The notes under the pieces are model-generated. The model was not told the DNA's origin, did no database searches, and saw only the letters and a list, made by a program, of their open reading frames with translations. The translations under genes and the position numbers were made by a program. A DNA stretch of 64,000 bases from TMP-86 sp039807285 (lineage in GTDB: Bacteria > Pseudomonadota > Gammaproteobacteria > Steroidobacterales > Steroidobacteraceae), in the NCBI GenBank assembly GCA_044226785.1, contig JBGAGK010000016.1, positions 45,923-109,922 of the forward strand, written 5' to 3'. Of the stretch, positions 1 through 8,343 are shown in pieces. Numbering within the stretch: the first letter of the stretch is position 1; each line of letters begins with the position of its first letter.

Positions 1-705
1 TCAGCGGACCGCAGCCGGAGCGCGGGGGGCAGCGTACATTTCCACCCGTGTTCCGGTCAGCGCTGCGCTCGTAGCCAGTGAGGCGACGAAACCGCGATCG
101 ATCCAGGCCGGATGCAGATCCACCGGCTGGATGAAGTAGTCGCCAACCTGACGCGAGCCACTCAATCCGGTTTCGATCCTGCGCAGATCCGTGCGCAGCC
201 CCACCCCGGCCGCCTTGACCCAGGCTTCCTTGCGCGTCCAGCCGGAAAAAAAACTTCGCATCCGCACCTCACCAGATGTCATGCTGCGAAGCTTCCGGAT
301 TTCGCTCTGGCTGAAATGCCGGTCTGCCAGCGCCAACTCCCCGCTATCGGGGTCATGGGTTGCCTGCCGTCGGGTTTCAAGACTCCGGACGCGTTCCACG
401 TCTATGCCCACGGGTCCGTCGCGGGTCAATGCCAGCAGCGCAAGCTCCTCGCAGTGCGCCAGGTTGAAATGAAGGCCGAAGGATGGCGGAAGAACGGGCT
501 TGCCATCGTGTCCCGTTTGCAAGGGCAGGGCATGCGGTGCGGTGCCGGATTGCTGCCCCAGCAGATGCCGCACGGCGACATGCGCTGCGGTGAACCGGCG
601 ACGGTGCAGATCCGAACGGAACGACGCAGCACGACGGCGTTCCGAAAGGTCCAGGCACGCTTCATCCGATGCAGGTACATCCAGATCGATCTGCCAGATG
701 ACCAC
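1..705 (-). CDS. 4'-phosphopantetheinyl transferase superfamily protein (Sfp/HetI-like)
   Basis: Transfers the phosphopantetheine arm of CoA onto the serine of acyl or peptidyl carrier proteins in the cytoplasm. The family's Mg-binding motif GIDVE and the second motif (WTRKEAWVKAAG) are both present, as is an FNLAH segment equivalent to the usual FNxSH. I chose the GTG at 705 because family homology (VVIWQIDLD) begins there, giving 234 residues, a normal length. The frame is open further upstream, with ATGs at 774 and 786, but these would overlap the divergent peroxiredoxin start. The stop TGA is the first codon of the window, so the gene is complete. The carrier-protein target is not identifiable here. 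Confidence 0.85.
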   Translation of the reverse strand: MVIWQIDLDVPASDEACLDLSERRRAASFRSDLHRRRFTAAHVAVRHLLGQQSGTAPHALPLQTGHDGKPVLPPSFGLHFNLAHCEELALLALTRDGPVGIDVERVRSLETRRQATHDPDSGELALADRHFSQSEIRKLRSMTSGEVRMRSFFSGWTRKEAWVKAAGVGLRTDLRRIETGLSGSRQVGDYFIQPVDLHPAWIDRGFVASLATSAALTGTRVEMYAAPRAPAAVR

Positions 706-772
706 GCCTCGCAGACTTGAAGGCGCCTGCCGGTTGTCGCAAGATGCAGCCCGGTCAGCGGAGGGTCCTGGC

Positions 773-786
773 ATGATTCGAATCAT
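773..786. promoter_or_regulatory. 14-bp perfect palindrome across the peroxiredoxin start codon
   Basis: ATGATTCGAATCAT reads identically on both strands and begins with the ATG of the peroxiredoxin gene. It lies between that gene and the divergent phosphopantetheinyl transferase. It could be a regulator site or a chance result of the codons MIRI. No function is established. Confidence 0.35.
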
Positions 787-1312
787 CTTCGCTCTGTCGC
801 TGGGCATGGCTTGCGCCTCCCCGACCTGGGCTGCGTTGAAAGTGGGTGCGCCCGCGCCCGATTTTTCCACCGAGGCCACGCTGGCCGGCAAGCCGTTCAG
901 GTTTTCCCTGGCGGATGCGCTGAAGAAAGGCCCGGTGGTCCTGTATTTCTATCCCGCGGCTTTCACACCCGGCTGCACGAAGGAAGCCCACGATTTCGCG
1001 GAGGCAACGGACAAGTTCAAGGCCCTGGGTGCCACCGTCATCGGTGTCTCTCATGACAGGATCGACGTCCTCAACCGGTTTTCAGTGCAGGAATGCCGCA
1101 ACAGGTTCGCCGTGGCAGCCGACCCCGAAAAGAAGATCTCCACGGCTTACGACGCGGTGCTGTTCCTGAAGCCCGAGTATGCCAATCGCACCTCGTACGT
1201 GATCTCGCCCGAGGGCAGGATCCTTTACGAATACACGGCCATGAACCCGGATCATCATGTGGCGAACACCCTGGCTGCCGTACAGTCGTGGGTGACCGCA
1301 CACCGCAAGTGA
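773..1312 (+). CDS. exported BCP/PrxQ-type peroxiredoxin
   Basis: A thiol peroxidase of the AhpC/TSA family that reduces peroxides. The first ~20 residues are a signal peptide ending TWAA, so the 179-residue protein should act in the periplasm. The peroxidatic cysteine lies in the motif FTPGCTKEA. The residue five positions on, which is the resolving Cys in E. coli BCP, is His. A second Cys lies 40 residues downstream (VQECRN), similar to the spacing in PrxQ enzymes that place the resolving Cys in helix 3. The start overlaps a 14-bp palindrome. MsrB follows convergently one base after the stop, and both are oxidative-damage functions. Confidence 0.85.
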   Translation: MIRIIFALSLGMACASPTWAALKVGAPAPDFSTEATLAGKPFRFSLADALKKGPVVLYFYPAAFTPGCTKEAHDFAEATDKFKALGATVIGVSHDRIDVLNRFSVQECRNRFAVAADPEKKISTAYDAVLFLKPEYANRTSYVISPEGRILYEYTAMNPDHHVANTLAAVQSWVTAHRK

Positions 1313-1313
1313 T

Positions 1314-1715
1314 TCATCCGGGTGTGAATTCCAGCGCCACACCATTCATGCAGTAACGTTCCCCGGTGGGGTCGGGCCCATCGGGGAATACATGCCCGAG
1401 ATGTCCGCCGCAGTTCCGGCAATGGACTTCGATGCGCTGCCGGCCCAGGCTGTCGTCCGCCTGCGTGGCGACCGCTCCGGGGAGCGGTGCGTAGAAGCTC
1501 GGCCAGCCCGAGCCGCTTTCATACTTGGTTCCCGAGGCAAACAGGGGCGTGCCGCAGCCCGCACAGGCGTACACTCCGGTGCGCTTCTCGGCGTTCAGTG
1601 CACTGGACCCGGCACGTTCCGTACCGTGGCCCCGCAGCACGCGGAACTGTTCCGGTGACAGCGCCTGTTTCCATTCGTCCTCGGTCTTCTGACTGTCTGG
1701 GGCCGGCTGGTTCAT
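1314..1715 (-). CDS. msrB: peptide-methionine (R)-S-oxide reductase MsrB
   Basis: Reduces methionine-R-sulfoxide in proteins. This 133-residue protein has the two zinc CxxC pairs (CAGC near residue 51 and CRNC near residue 99), the GHVFPDGP segment and the catalytic RYCMN motif near the C terminus. Length and motif order match the standard single-domain enzyme. There is no signal peptide, so it should be cytoplasmic. The start is the ATG at 1715. It ends one base from the convergent peroxiredoxin gene and is divergent from the efflux operon. Confidence 0.95.
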   Translation of the reverse strand: MNQPAPDSQKTEDEWKQALSPEQFRVLRGHGTERAGSSALNAEKRTGVYACAGCGTPLFASGTKYESGSGWPSFYAPLPGAVATQADDSLGRQRIEVHCRNCGGHLGHVFPDGPDPTGERYCMNGVALEFTPG

Positions 1716-1791
1716 GGCGGGTACCACAGGGATCTGGACTGGCGGACAGTCTATCACCAGCTCCTCTCCCGATCGACCGCGTTGCCCGTGA

Positions 1792-1820
1792 TTGCCGGCC
1801 CCCGAGCTTGCCTCTAAAGT
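1792..1820 (+). promoter_or_regulatory. candidate sigma70-like promoter for the RND efflux operon
   Basis: TTGCCG (1792-1797) and TAAAGT (1815-1820) are separated by 17 bp, each matching consensus at four of six positions. The -10 ends only seven bases before the ATG at 1828, and no Shine-Dalgarno is visible, so the transcript could be leaderless. This is pattern matching only. Confidence 0.3.
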
Positions 1821-1827
1821 AGCGGTG

Positions 1828-2964
1828 ATGCATTTCAGAGCGAACCGGTCGTATTTTCTCGCGTTCATCGCCTCGGCATCCGTAGCCGGGTGTTCGGGAA
1901 ACGCGCCACCCACCCAGGTGCCCATCGAGGTCACGACGCTGCGCCTTGTTCCGCGCCCGGCGACAGTCACACTGGAGTATGTCGGCCGAACCGAGGCCTT
2001 CAACACCGTGGAGATCCGGCCGCGCACGGGTGGGCTGCTGCAGAAGCAGGTTGCGCTCGAGGGCGATCTGGTGCACACAGGTCAACTGTTGTTCAAGATC
2101 GATCCGCAACCCTATGTGGATGCCCTTGCGCAGGCGAAGGCGGCCACGGCCCAGGCCGAGGCTGCGCTGGAGCAGGCGCTGCGTGATCAGGCCCGCATCG
2201 CGCCGCTGTCGAAGATGGATGCGGCCAGCCAGCAGGAACTGGATGCCGTGGTGGCGCGGGTCGCGGCCGGGCGGGCAGCGGTGGACTCTGCGCGTGCTGC
2301 CCAGAACACCGCCAGGCTGAATCTCGGCTATACGGACATCACCTCGCCGATCACGGGCGTGATGGGGCGTGCGCAGGTGCGTGTGGGAGCGCTGGTGACG
2401 GCCTACCAGACCCTGCTCACCAGCATTTACGACACCGACCCGATGTACGTGAACTACAGCATCAGCGAACAGCGGTTGCTGGAGCTGCAGCGCGTGCTGG
2501 GCCATTCCATCGACAGCAACGCGAAGCATGCGCCGCCATTCCATATCGTGCTGGCCGATGGTTCGGTGTATCCCCATGCCGGCAAGCTGGATTTCGTCGA
2601 TGCCGCGGTGGATCCGCGCACGGGCACGCTGCCGGTGCGCCTGACCGTGCCCAATCCCGAGCGCCTGTTGCGTGCCGGCCAGTTCGCGCGTGTCGTGGTG
2701 GATGCCGAGAAGCTCAAGGATGCCCTGCTGTTGCCACAGCGTGCCGTGCAGGAACTGCAGGGCAACACCTATGTGTGGATCGCGACGGGCGATCATCGCG
2801 TCGAACGGCGCGATGTCGTGATGGGGTCGCGAGTCGGAGACGAATGGCTGGTGATCAAGGGCTTGTCTGCGGGCGATGAGGTGGTGGTGGACGGCGCACA
2901 GAAGCTGCGCGATGGCTCGATGATCAGGACCGTGCCTCCAGCGGCGGCCGCGAAGGCATCATGA
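1828..2964 (+). CDS. RND efflux periplasmic adaptor (membrane fusion protein, AcrA/MexA family)
   Basis: Bridges the inner-membrane pump and outer-membrane channel of a tripartite exporter. The 378-residue protein begins with a lipoprotein signal whose lipobox cysteine is residue 22 (SVAGC). Biotinyl-lipoyl-like, coiled-coil hairpin (Ala/Gln-rich segment around residues 95-150) and beta-barrel regions (IDPQPY, YTDITSPITG, GKLDFVDAAVD) follow in the usual order. I chose the ATG at 1828 because it directly precedes the signal sequence. The stop overlaps the pump start by four bases (ATGA), indicating translational coupling. No dedicated repressor gene is adjacent. Confidence 0.95.
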   Translation: MHFRANRSYFLAFIASASVAGCSGNAPPTQVPIEVTTLRLVPRPATVTLEYVGRTEAFNTVEIRPRTGGLLQKQVALEGDLVHTGQLLFKIDPQPYVDALAQAKAATAQAEAALEQALRDQARIAPLSKMDAASQQELDAVVARVAAGRAAVDSARAAQNTARLNLGYTDITSPITGVMGRAQVRVGALVTAYQTLLTSIYDTDPMYVNYSISEQRLLELQRVLGHSIDSNAKHAPPFHIVLADGSVYPHAGKLDFVDAAVDPRTGTLPVRLTVPNPERLLRAGQFARVVVDAEKLKDALLLPQRAVQELQGNTYVWIATGDHRVERRDVVMGSRVGDEWLVIKGLSAGDEVVVDGAQKLRDGSMIRTVPPAAAAKAS

Positions 2965-5900
2965 GCGAATTTTTCATCCGCCGGCCGGTGTTTGCCACCG
3001 TGCTGGCGGTGATCATCACGCTGGCCGGCGCCATCGCCCTGCATCAGCTCCCCATCGCGCGATTTCCGCAGATCACACCGCCCACCGTCGTGGTCAGCGC
3101 CAGCTTTCCGGGTGCCGATGCCGCCACCATCGAGCAGTCGGTGGCCGCGCCCATCGAACAGCAGGTCAACGGCGTGCCGAACATGCTCTACATGGATTCG
3201 CGCAGCGCCAACGACGGATCCTATGCGCTCACGATCACGTTTGCCGTGGGTACGGACCAGGACATTGCTGCGGTGGATGTGCAGAACCAGGTCGCGATCG
3301 CGCAGCGTTTCCTCCCGCAGGCGGTGGTGCGCCAGGGGGTCGTGGTGGCCAAACGCCAGCCGCAGATCCTGCTCGCCGTGTCGGTGAGGTCCACCGATCC
3401 GCGTTACGACTACCTGTTCCTGAGCAACTACGCCAAGCTCAACATCTACGACTCTCTGGCGCGCGTGAAAGGGGTCGGGCAGGTGACGGTGTTCGGTGCC
3501 CGGGATTACGGCATGCGCATCTGGCTCGATCCGCAGCGCATGGCCCAGCTGGGCGTGACCACCCAGGATGTGGCCAGGGTCATCGACGAACAGAACCAGG
3601 TGGCGCCTGCGGGAATCATCGGAGCCGAGCCGGCGCCGAAGGGCCAGCAGCTGCAGTACACCGTGAACATGCGCGGGCGGCTCTCGACGGTTTCGGAATA
3701 CCAGAACATCCTGGTGCGCGCCCGTGAGGACGGGAGCAGTGTCCGTCTGAAAGACATCGCGCGGGTGGAGCTGGCGGCGACCGATTATTCGCGCTCCAGT
3801 CACGTCAACGGAGTGCCCAGCGTCATGATGGGCATCTATCAGCTACCGGATGCCAATGCGCTCGATGTGGCCCGGGAGATCCGCAGGACCGTGTCGGAAC
3901 TGTCGAAGAGTTTTCCCCCGGGGATCGTCGCCAGCGTGCCGTTCGACACGACCCAGTTCGTGTCCGAGTCCGTGCACGAGGTCGTCATCACCCTGGTGAC
4001 GGCGGCGTTCCTGGTCCTGCTGGTCGTGTTCGTGTTCCTGGGCAACTGGCGCACCACGCTCATCCCCATGCTGGCCGTCCCGGTTTCGCTCATCGGTTCC
4101 TTCTCTGCATTTGCCGCCCTGGGATTTTCCATCAACACGCTCACCCTGTTCGCACTGGTGCTGGCCATCGGGCTGGTGGTGGACGATGCCATCGTGGTGG
4201 TCGAGGCCGTGGCACACAAGATGGAAGTGGACCGGCTGGATGCGCCCACGGCCACGCGTGCCGCCATGCGCGAGGTCCAGGGGCCGGTCGTCGCCATCGC
4301 GCTGGTGTTGATCGCCGTGTTCATACCGGTTTCCTTCCTCGGAGGGCTCACCGGCCAGTTCTACCGCCAGTTTGCATTGACCCTTTCGGTATCGGTGACG
4401 ATTTCCGCGGTGATTGCCCTGACGTTCACGCCGGCACTTTGCGCCTTGCTGCTCCAGCCTCATGAATCGGGAAGTTCGCGGCGGGGTCTTTACCGCTGGC
4501 TCGATGGATTCAGCCGGGCCTTCACATCCCTGTCGCTGCACTACCGCGGCTGGATTGCCCGGCTGATCGATCGCCGTCGCCTTGCGCTGGGCGGTTTCGC
4601 GCTGCTCGTCCTCATTGCGGCAGCGCTGGTCTGGATGCGCCCGGGCGGATTCCTTCCTGATGAGGATCAGGGTTATCTCATTGCCTTCATCAACCTGCCA
4701 CCCGGGGCCTCGATGCAGCGTACGGAGGCTGCGGTCCGGAGGTTTCGCGAACTGGTGAAAGAGCACGCCCCCGAGGTGAACGATCTGGTGGCCATCACCG
4801 GTGTCAGCTTCCAGAGTGGTGTGTCATCCTCCTATGCCGCGAGCGCGTTCCTGAACCTCAAGCCCTGGCGCGAACGGCCGGGGGCATCCCACAGCTCGTT
4901 TGCGATACGCAAGCGTCTCATGGCGGCGGCCGGCAGCATTCCGGAGGCAGACATCCTCGTGGTGGGGCCACCGGCGATCCCGGGCATCGGGCAGTCCAAC
5001 GGTTTCGAGTTCGTGCTGCAGGACCGCGGTGGCGGTACGCTGTCGCGGCTGGCAGAAGTTCTCGGGAATCTGCTGACCCGGGCCAGGGCGCAGCACGACC
5101 TGTCGCAGATGTTCACGCCCTTCACGGACACGGTGCCGCAGATCGAGTACGTGCTGGACCGGGAGCGGGCCAAGACCCTGGGTGTGTCCATTGCCGATAT
5201 CTTCGCGACTCTCCAGACTTTTCTGGGTGGCACGTACATCAATGATTTCAACCTGTTTGGCCGCACGTTCCGCGTCACGGTGCAGGCCGAAGGCTCGGCA
5301 CGGACCACACCGCAAGCGGTGGACGACTTCTACGTGCGCACGGCCACCGGTGAGATGGTGCCGCTGTCCACGCTGGTCAGCGTCAAGCCCCGGCAGGGAC
5401 CGGAGTATATCGAGCGTTACAATCTGTACCGGGCCGTCACCATCAACGGCGCCGCGGCGCCTGGATTGTCCTCGGGTCAGGCCATCGCGACCATGCAGGG
5501 GCTTGCAGCCTCCTTGCCGGAAGGTTTCGGCTACGACTGGACCGGAGTCACGTATCAGGAAATTCTCGCCGGCGAGCAGGCCCCCTATGTATTTGCCATG
5601 GCGCTGATCTTCGTATTCCTGGTGCTGGCGGCGCTGTATGAAAGCTGGGTGATACCATTTTCGGTGCTGATGGGAATTCCGCTGGCCGTGCTGGGATCGT
5701 TTGCCGCGCTTGGCGCGCGTGGCATGGCCAACGACATCTACGTGCAGGTGGGGTTGGTGATGCTGATGGGTCTTGCAGCCAAGAATGCGATCCTGATCGT
5801 CGAGTTCGCCCAACTGGCCCGCGAACGGGGCAGGCCCCTGATCGAGGCGGCCCTGGAAGGCTCGATGCTCCGGTTGCGTCCGATCCTGATGACCTCGCTC

Positions 5901-6101
5901 GCGTTCATCCTGGGTACCGCACCGCTGGCGCTGGCCACCGGCGCTGGCGCAGGCGCCCGACAGGTTCTGGGGACGACGGTGGTCTTCGGCATGCTGGCCG
6001 CTACGGTGCTCGGCGTGTTTCTCGTGCCGGTGTTCTACGTGGTGATCGAAAGCGCGGCGGAACACTGGCGCAGGCACATGCCCTCGACGGAGTCGCCCTG
6101 A
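2961..6101 (+). CDS. RND multidrug efflux permease (AcrB/MexB, HAE1 family)
   Basis: Proton-driven inner-membrane pump of 1046 residues, full length for the HAE1 family. The proton-relay aspartates are D408 and D409 in the TM4 motif GLVVDDAIVVVE, and the TM10 lysine is K941 in GLAAKNAILIVEFA. The first helix starts FFIRRPVFATVLAV, as is typical. It sits between the adaptor (4-base overlap) and the outer-membrane factor (1-base TGATG overlap). Substrates cannot be inferred from sequence; multidrug or solvent efflux is the usual role of this family. Confidence 0.97.
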   Translation: MSEFFIRRPVFATVLAVIITLAGAIALHQLPIARFPQITPPTVVVSASFPGADAATIEQSVAAPIEQQVNGVPNMLYMDSRSANDGSYALTITFAVGTDQDIAAVDVQNQVAIAQRFLPQAVVRQGVVVAKRQPQILLAVSVRSTDPRYDYLFLSNYAKLNIYDSLARVKGVGQVTVFGARDYGMRIWLDPQRMAQLGVTTQDVARVIDEQNQVAPAGIIGAEPAPKGQQLQYTVNMRGRLSTVSEYQNILVRAREDGSSVRLKDIARVELAATDYSRSSHVNGVPSVMMGIYQLPDANALDVAREIRRTVSELSKSFPPGIVASVPFDTTQFVSESVHEVVITLVTAAFLVLLVVFVFLGNWRTTLIPMLAVPVSLIGSFSAFAALGFSINTLTLFALVLAIGLVVDDAIVVVEAVAHKMEVDRLDAPTATRAAMREVQGPVVAIALVLIAVFIPVSFLGGLTGQFYRQFALTLSVSVTISAVIALTFTPALCALLLQPHESGSSRRGLYRWLDGFSRAFTSLSLHYRGWIARLIDRRRLALGGFALLVLIAAALVWMRPGGFLPDEDQGYLIAFINLPPGASMQRTEAAVRRFRELVKEHAPEVNDLVAITGVSFQSGVSSSYAASAFLNLKPWRERPGASHSSFAIRKRLMAAAGSIPEADILVVGPPAIPGIGQSNGFEFVLQDRGGGTLSRLAEVLGNLLTRARAQHDLSQMFTPFTDTVPQIEYVLDRERAKTLGVSIADIFATLQTFLGGTYINDFNLFGRTFRVTVQAEGSARTTPQAVDDFYVRTATGEMVPLSTLVSVKPRQGPEYIERYNLYRAVTINGAAAPGLSSGQAIATMQGLAASLPEGFGYDWTGVTYQEILAGEQAPYVFAMALIFVFLVLAALYESWVIPFSVLMGIPLAVLGSFAALGARGMANDIYVQVGLVMLMGLAAKNAILIVEFAQLARERGRPLIEAALEGSMLRLRPILMTSLAFILGTAPLALATGAGAGARQVLGTTVVFGMLAATVLGVFLVPVFYVVIESAAEHWRRHMPSTESP

Positions 6102-7549
6102 TGCGCCGGCTGGTCATGCTGATCGGCGCCGCTTTGCTGGCGGGCTGTGCGGCAGGTCCCGACTACCACAGGCCGGACCTCAGGACACCCGATCGATACC
6201 GGTTTGCGCAGGACTCCCCGGCCGGTGCTTCGCTCGGGGATGTCCAGTGGTGGGAGCTGTATCAGGATCCTCGTCTGCAGGAACTGATCCGCACGGCATT
6301 GGCCGACAACCTGGATGTCCGGGTGGCGGCGGCGCGGGTGGAGCAGGCCCGGGCTGCGCTGGGTGCGAGTGGAATGGCGCTCCTGCCGCAGGTATCGGCG
6401 CAGGCGGGCGGTCAGCGTGGACAGACCGCACTGGATCTGCGGCGCCCGGGACAGCCTGCAATGTCCAATCAGTTCCAGGCACAGGGGGCACTGTCCTGGG
6501 AAGTGGACCTGTGGGGCCGGTTGCGCCGGACGCGGGAAGCCGCTCGCGCCGATTTCCTGGCCAGCGAGTATGCCAAGCGGGCGGTTCTGGTCGGGCTGGT
6601 CAGCGATGTGGCCACCACGTATTTCGACCTGATCACCCTGCATCAGGAGCTGGATATCACTCACCGGACCGTGGAGACGCGGAAGAAGCTGGTGGAGCTG
6701 ACCCGCGCCAAGCATGACCGGGGAGTGGTGTCGGGCCTGGATGTGGCCGCGGCCGAGGCTCAGCTCGCCGTGGCGCGGGTGTCCATCCCCCAGCAGGAGC
6801 TCGCCCTGGCGCAGGCCGAGCACCGGCTGGGCCTGCTTCTGGGGCAGTATCCGCGTGATTTCGATCTGCCAGCCGCTGCCCAGGCGCCACGGGTTGCTCC
6901 CACGCCGCCGGCGGGGCTCCCCTCGCAGCTTCTCGAGCGCAGGCCCGACATCATGGAAAGTGAACAGGCGCTGGTGGCTGCCAATGCGCGCTTCGGTGCT
7001 GCCAGGGCATCGCTGTTCCCGGCCCTGTCCCTGACGGGCGCCTTCGGGCGCATGAGCACCGAGCTCTCCCGCCTGTTCAGCTCACCCAATGCCGCATGGA
7101 TGGCATCAGCCGGAGTCCTGCAGCCATTGCTCGATCCCCAGCGCAGCCTGTATGCAACGCGGGCCGCCAGGGCACGCCGTACGGAAGCACTGGCCAGCTA
7201 CGAACAGACGGTGCAGCGCGCCCTGGGCGAGGTGGCCGATGCCCTGATCGCGCGCAGCAAACAGGTGGAGATCGAGGTGGTCCAGCGCGAGCAGGTGGAG
7301 GCGCTGCGCCGCGCCAGCCTCATCGCCCATGCGCGATATGAAGCGGGAACTGCATCCTATGTCGACGTGACCAATGCTGATCGTGACCTGTTCACGGCCG
7401 AGCTGACGCTGGCGACCGCCAGCCGCGACACCCTGCTGTCAGCCGTGCAGCTCTACCGGGCGCTGGGTGGTGGATGGCAGCAGTCGGCCGGACCGGTTCA
7501 ACCTCCATCTTCCGCGCCGGCCCCGCCCCCGGCGCCGCCTCAAAGTTGA
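6101..7549 (+). CDS. RND efflux outer-membrane factor, NodT/OprM-type lipoprotein
   Basis: The outer-membrane exit duct for the pump encoded just upstream. The 482-residue protein has a lipoprotein signal with lipobox cysteine 16 (ALLAGC) followed by AGPDYHRP, a hallmark of the NodT family. Two repeated OEP domains follow, including the LLERRPDIMESEQALVAANA segment typical of the second repeat. The C-terminal tail is rich in proline and alanine. The start overlaps the pump stop by one base, so this is the last gene of a three-gene operon. Confidence 0.96.
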   Translation: MRRLVMLIGAALLAGCAAGPDYHRPDLRTPDRYRFAQDSPAGASLGDVQWWELYQDPRLQELIRTALADNLDVRVAAARVEQARAALGASGMALLPQVSAQAGGQRGQTALDLRRPGQPAMSNQFQAQGALSWEVDLWGRLRRTREAARADFLASEYAKRAVLVGLVSDVATTYFDLITLHQELDITHRTVETRKKLVELTRAKHDRGVVSGLDVAAAEAQLAVARVSIPQQELALAQAEHRLGLLLGQYPRDFDLPAAAQAPRVAPTPPAGLPSQLLERRPDIMESEQALVAANARFGAARASLFPALSLTGAFGRMSTELSRLFSSPNAAWMASAGVLQPLLDPQRSLYATRAARARRTEALASYEQTVQRALGEVADALIARSKQVEIEVVQREQVEALRRASLIAHARYEAGTASYVDVTNADRDLFTAELTLATASRDTLLSAVQLYRALGGGWQQSAGPVQPPSSAPAPPPAPPQS

Positions 7550-7604
7550 CCCGGCACCGTCGCATTTGGATAACCAGACCGGCCAGAATCGGGAATAATG
7601 CAAT

Positions 7605-7865
7605 ATGGACCTGTTGGTGGAGGTGCTTGGATGGGCGGGCATGGCGCTGATCCTGGGCGCTTACGGTCTTCTTTCCGCGGGCAGGATCATGCCGGATTCG
7701 AAGTTTTATCAGTACATGAACGTCGCGGGAGCCGCGGGCTTCATCGTGAACAGTGGAGTCCGGGGTGCATACCCTTCCGCGGCCCTGAACGTCGTCTGGT
7801 TGATGATCAGCCTGTACGCCCTGATGCGCCGCCGGCATTCGGTGACCCAGTCTGAAATTGCGTGA
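7605..7865 (+). CDS. small conserved membrane protein (CBU_0592-like)
   Basis: An 86-residue protein of unknown function. Residues 3-24 form a hydrophobic helix (GWAGMALILGAYG), and residues 38-75 contain two more, separated by a short polar stretch. The GWxGxxLxLGAYG opening and the NxxGAAGFxxN middle resemble a widespread family annotated as CBU_0592 family membrane proteins. The start is ATG at 7605. It lies seven bases upstream of fdsG and could be transcribed with it, but no functional link is established. Confidence 0.75.
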   Translation: MDLLVEVLGWAGMALILGAYGLLSAGRIMPDSKFYQYMNVAGAAGFIVNSGVRGAYPSAALNVVWLMISLYALMRRRHSVTQSEIA

Positions 7866-7872
7866 CAAACCT

Positions 7873-8343
7873 ATGCAACCACTCGTAAAGAAAGATCTGG
7901 AACTCGTGAATGGAATCCTCGATCGCCTGGCCAGCAAGGCCGGACCGCTGATCGAGATCCTGCACGAGGTGCAGTCGGCACTGGGCTGCATACCGGCGGG
8001 CGCCGTCGCCCCCATTGCCGAACGGCTGAACCTGTCGCGTGCCGAGGTCCACGGCGTCGTGACGTTCTATCATGATTTCCGTGACCATCGTCCCGGCCGA
8101 CATCTGCTGGCGGTATGTCGTGCCGAAGCCTGTCAGTCCATGAACTCCGCGGCCCTGATCGACCATCTGAAAAAAAAACTGGGCGTGGATTTTCATGGCA
8201 CTACCCGCGATGGCAGGCTCACCCTGCTGCCGGTGTATTGCCTGGGCAACTGCGCCTGTGCTCCGGCCCTGATGCTGGACGGGCAGCTGCATGGCCGGGT
8301 CACGCCGCAACGTGCGGATGAATTGCTGGGGGACCTGCCATGA
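7873..8343 (+). CDS. fdsG: NAD-dependent formate dehydrogenase gamma subunit (NuoE-like)
   Basis: Carries a [2Fe-2S] cluster that passes electrons within a soluble NAD-linked formate dehydrogenase. The 156-residue protein has the thioredoxin-like NuoE fold signature with the four cluster cysteines arranged as CRAEAC and, about 36 residues later, CLGNC. The ATG at 7873 is preferred over a start 15 bases earlier because conservation begins near PLVKKDLELV. The stop overlaps the next start by four bases. The gene order G-B-A-C-D matches the fds operon of Cupriavidus and relatives. Confidence 0.93.
   Translation: MQPLVKKDLELVNGILDRLASKAGPLIEILHEVQSALGCIPAGAVAPIAERLNLSRAEVHGVVTFYHDFRDHRPGRHLLAVCRAEACQSMNSAALIDHLKKKLGVDFHGTTRDGRLTLLPVYCLGNCACAPALMLDGQLHGRVTPQRADELLGDLP

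Noticed and set aside
706..891. Longer N terminus for the phosphopantetheinyl transferase (starts at 774, 786 or 891)
   Set aside because: The extra residues lack homology to the family and would overlap the divergent peroxiredoxin start. The GTG at 705 gives the normal length, though 774 cannot be excluded.
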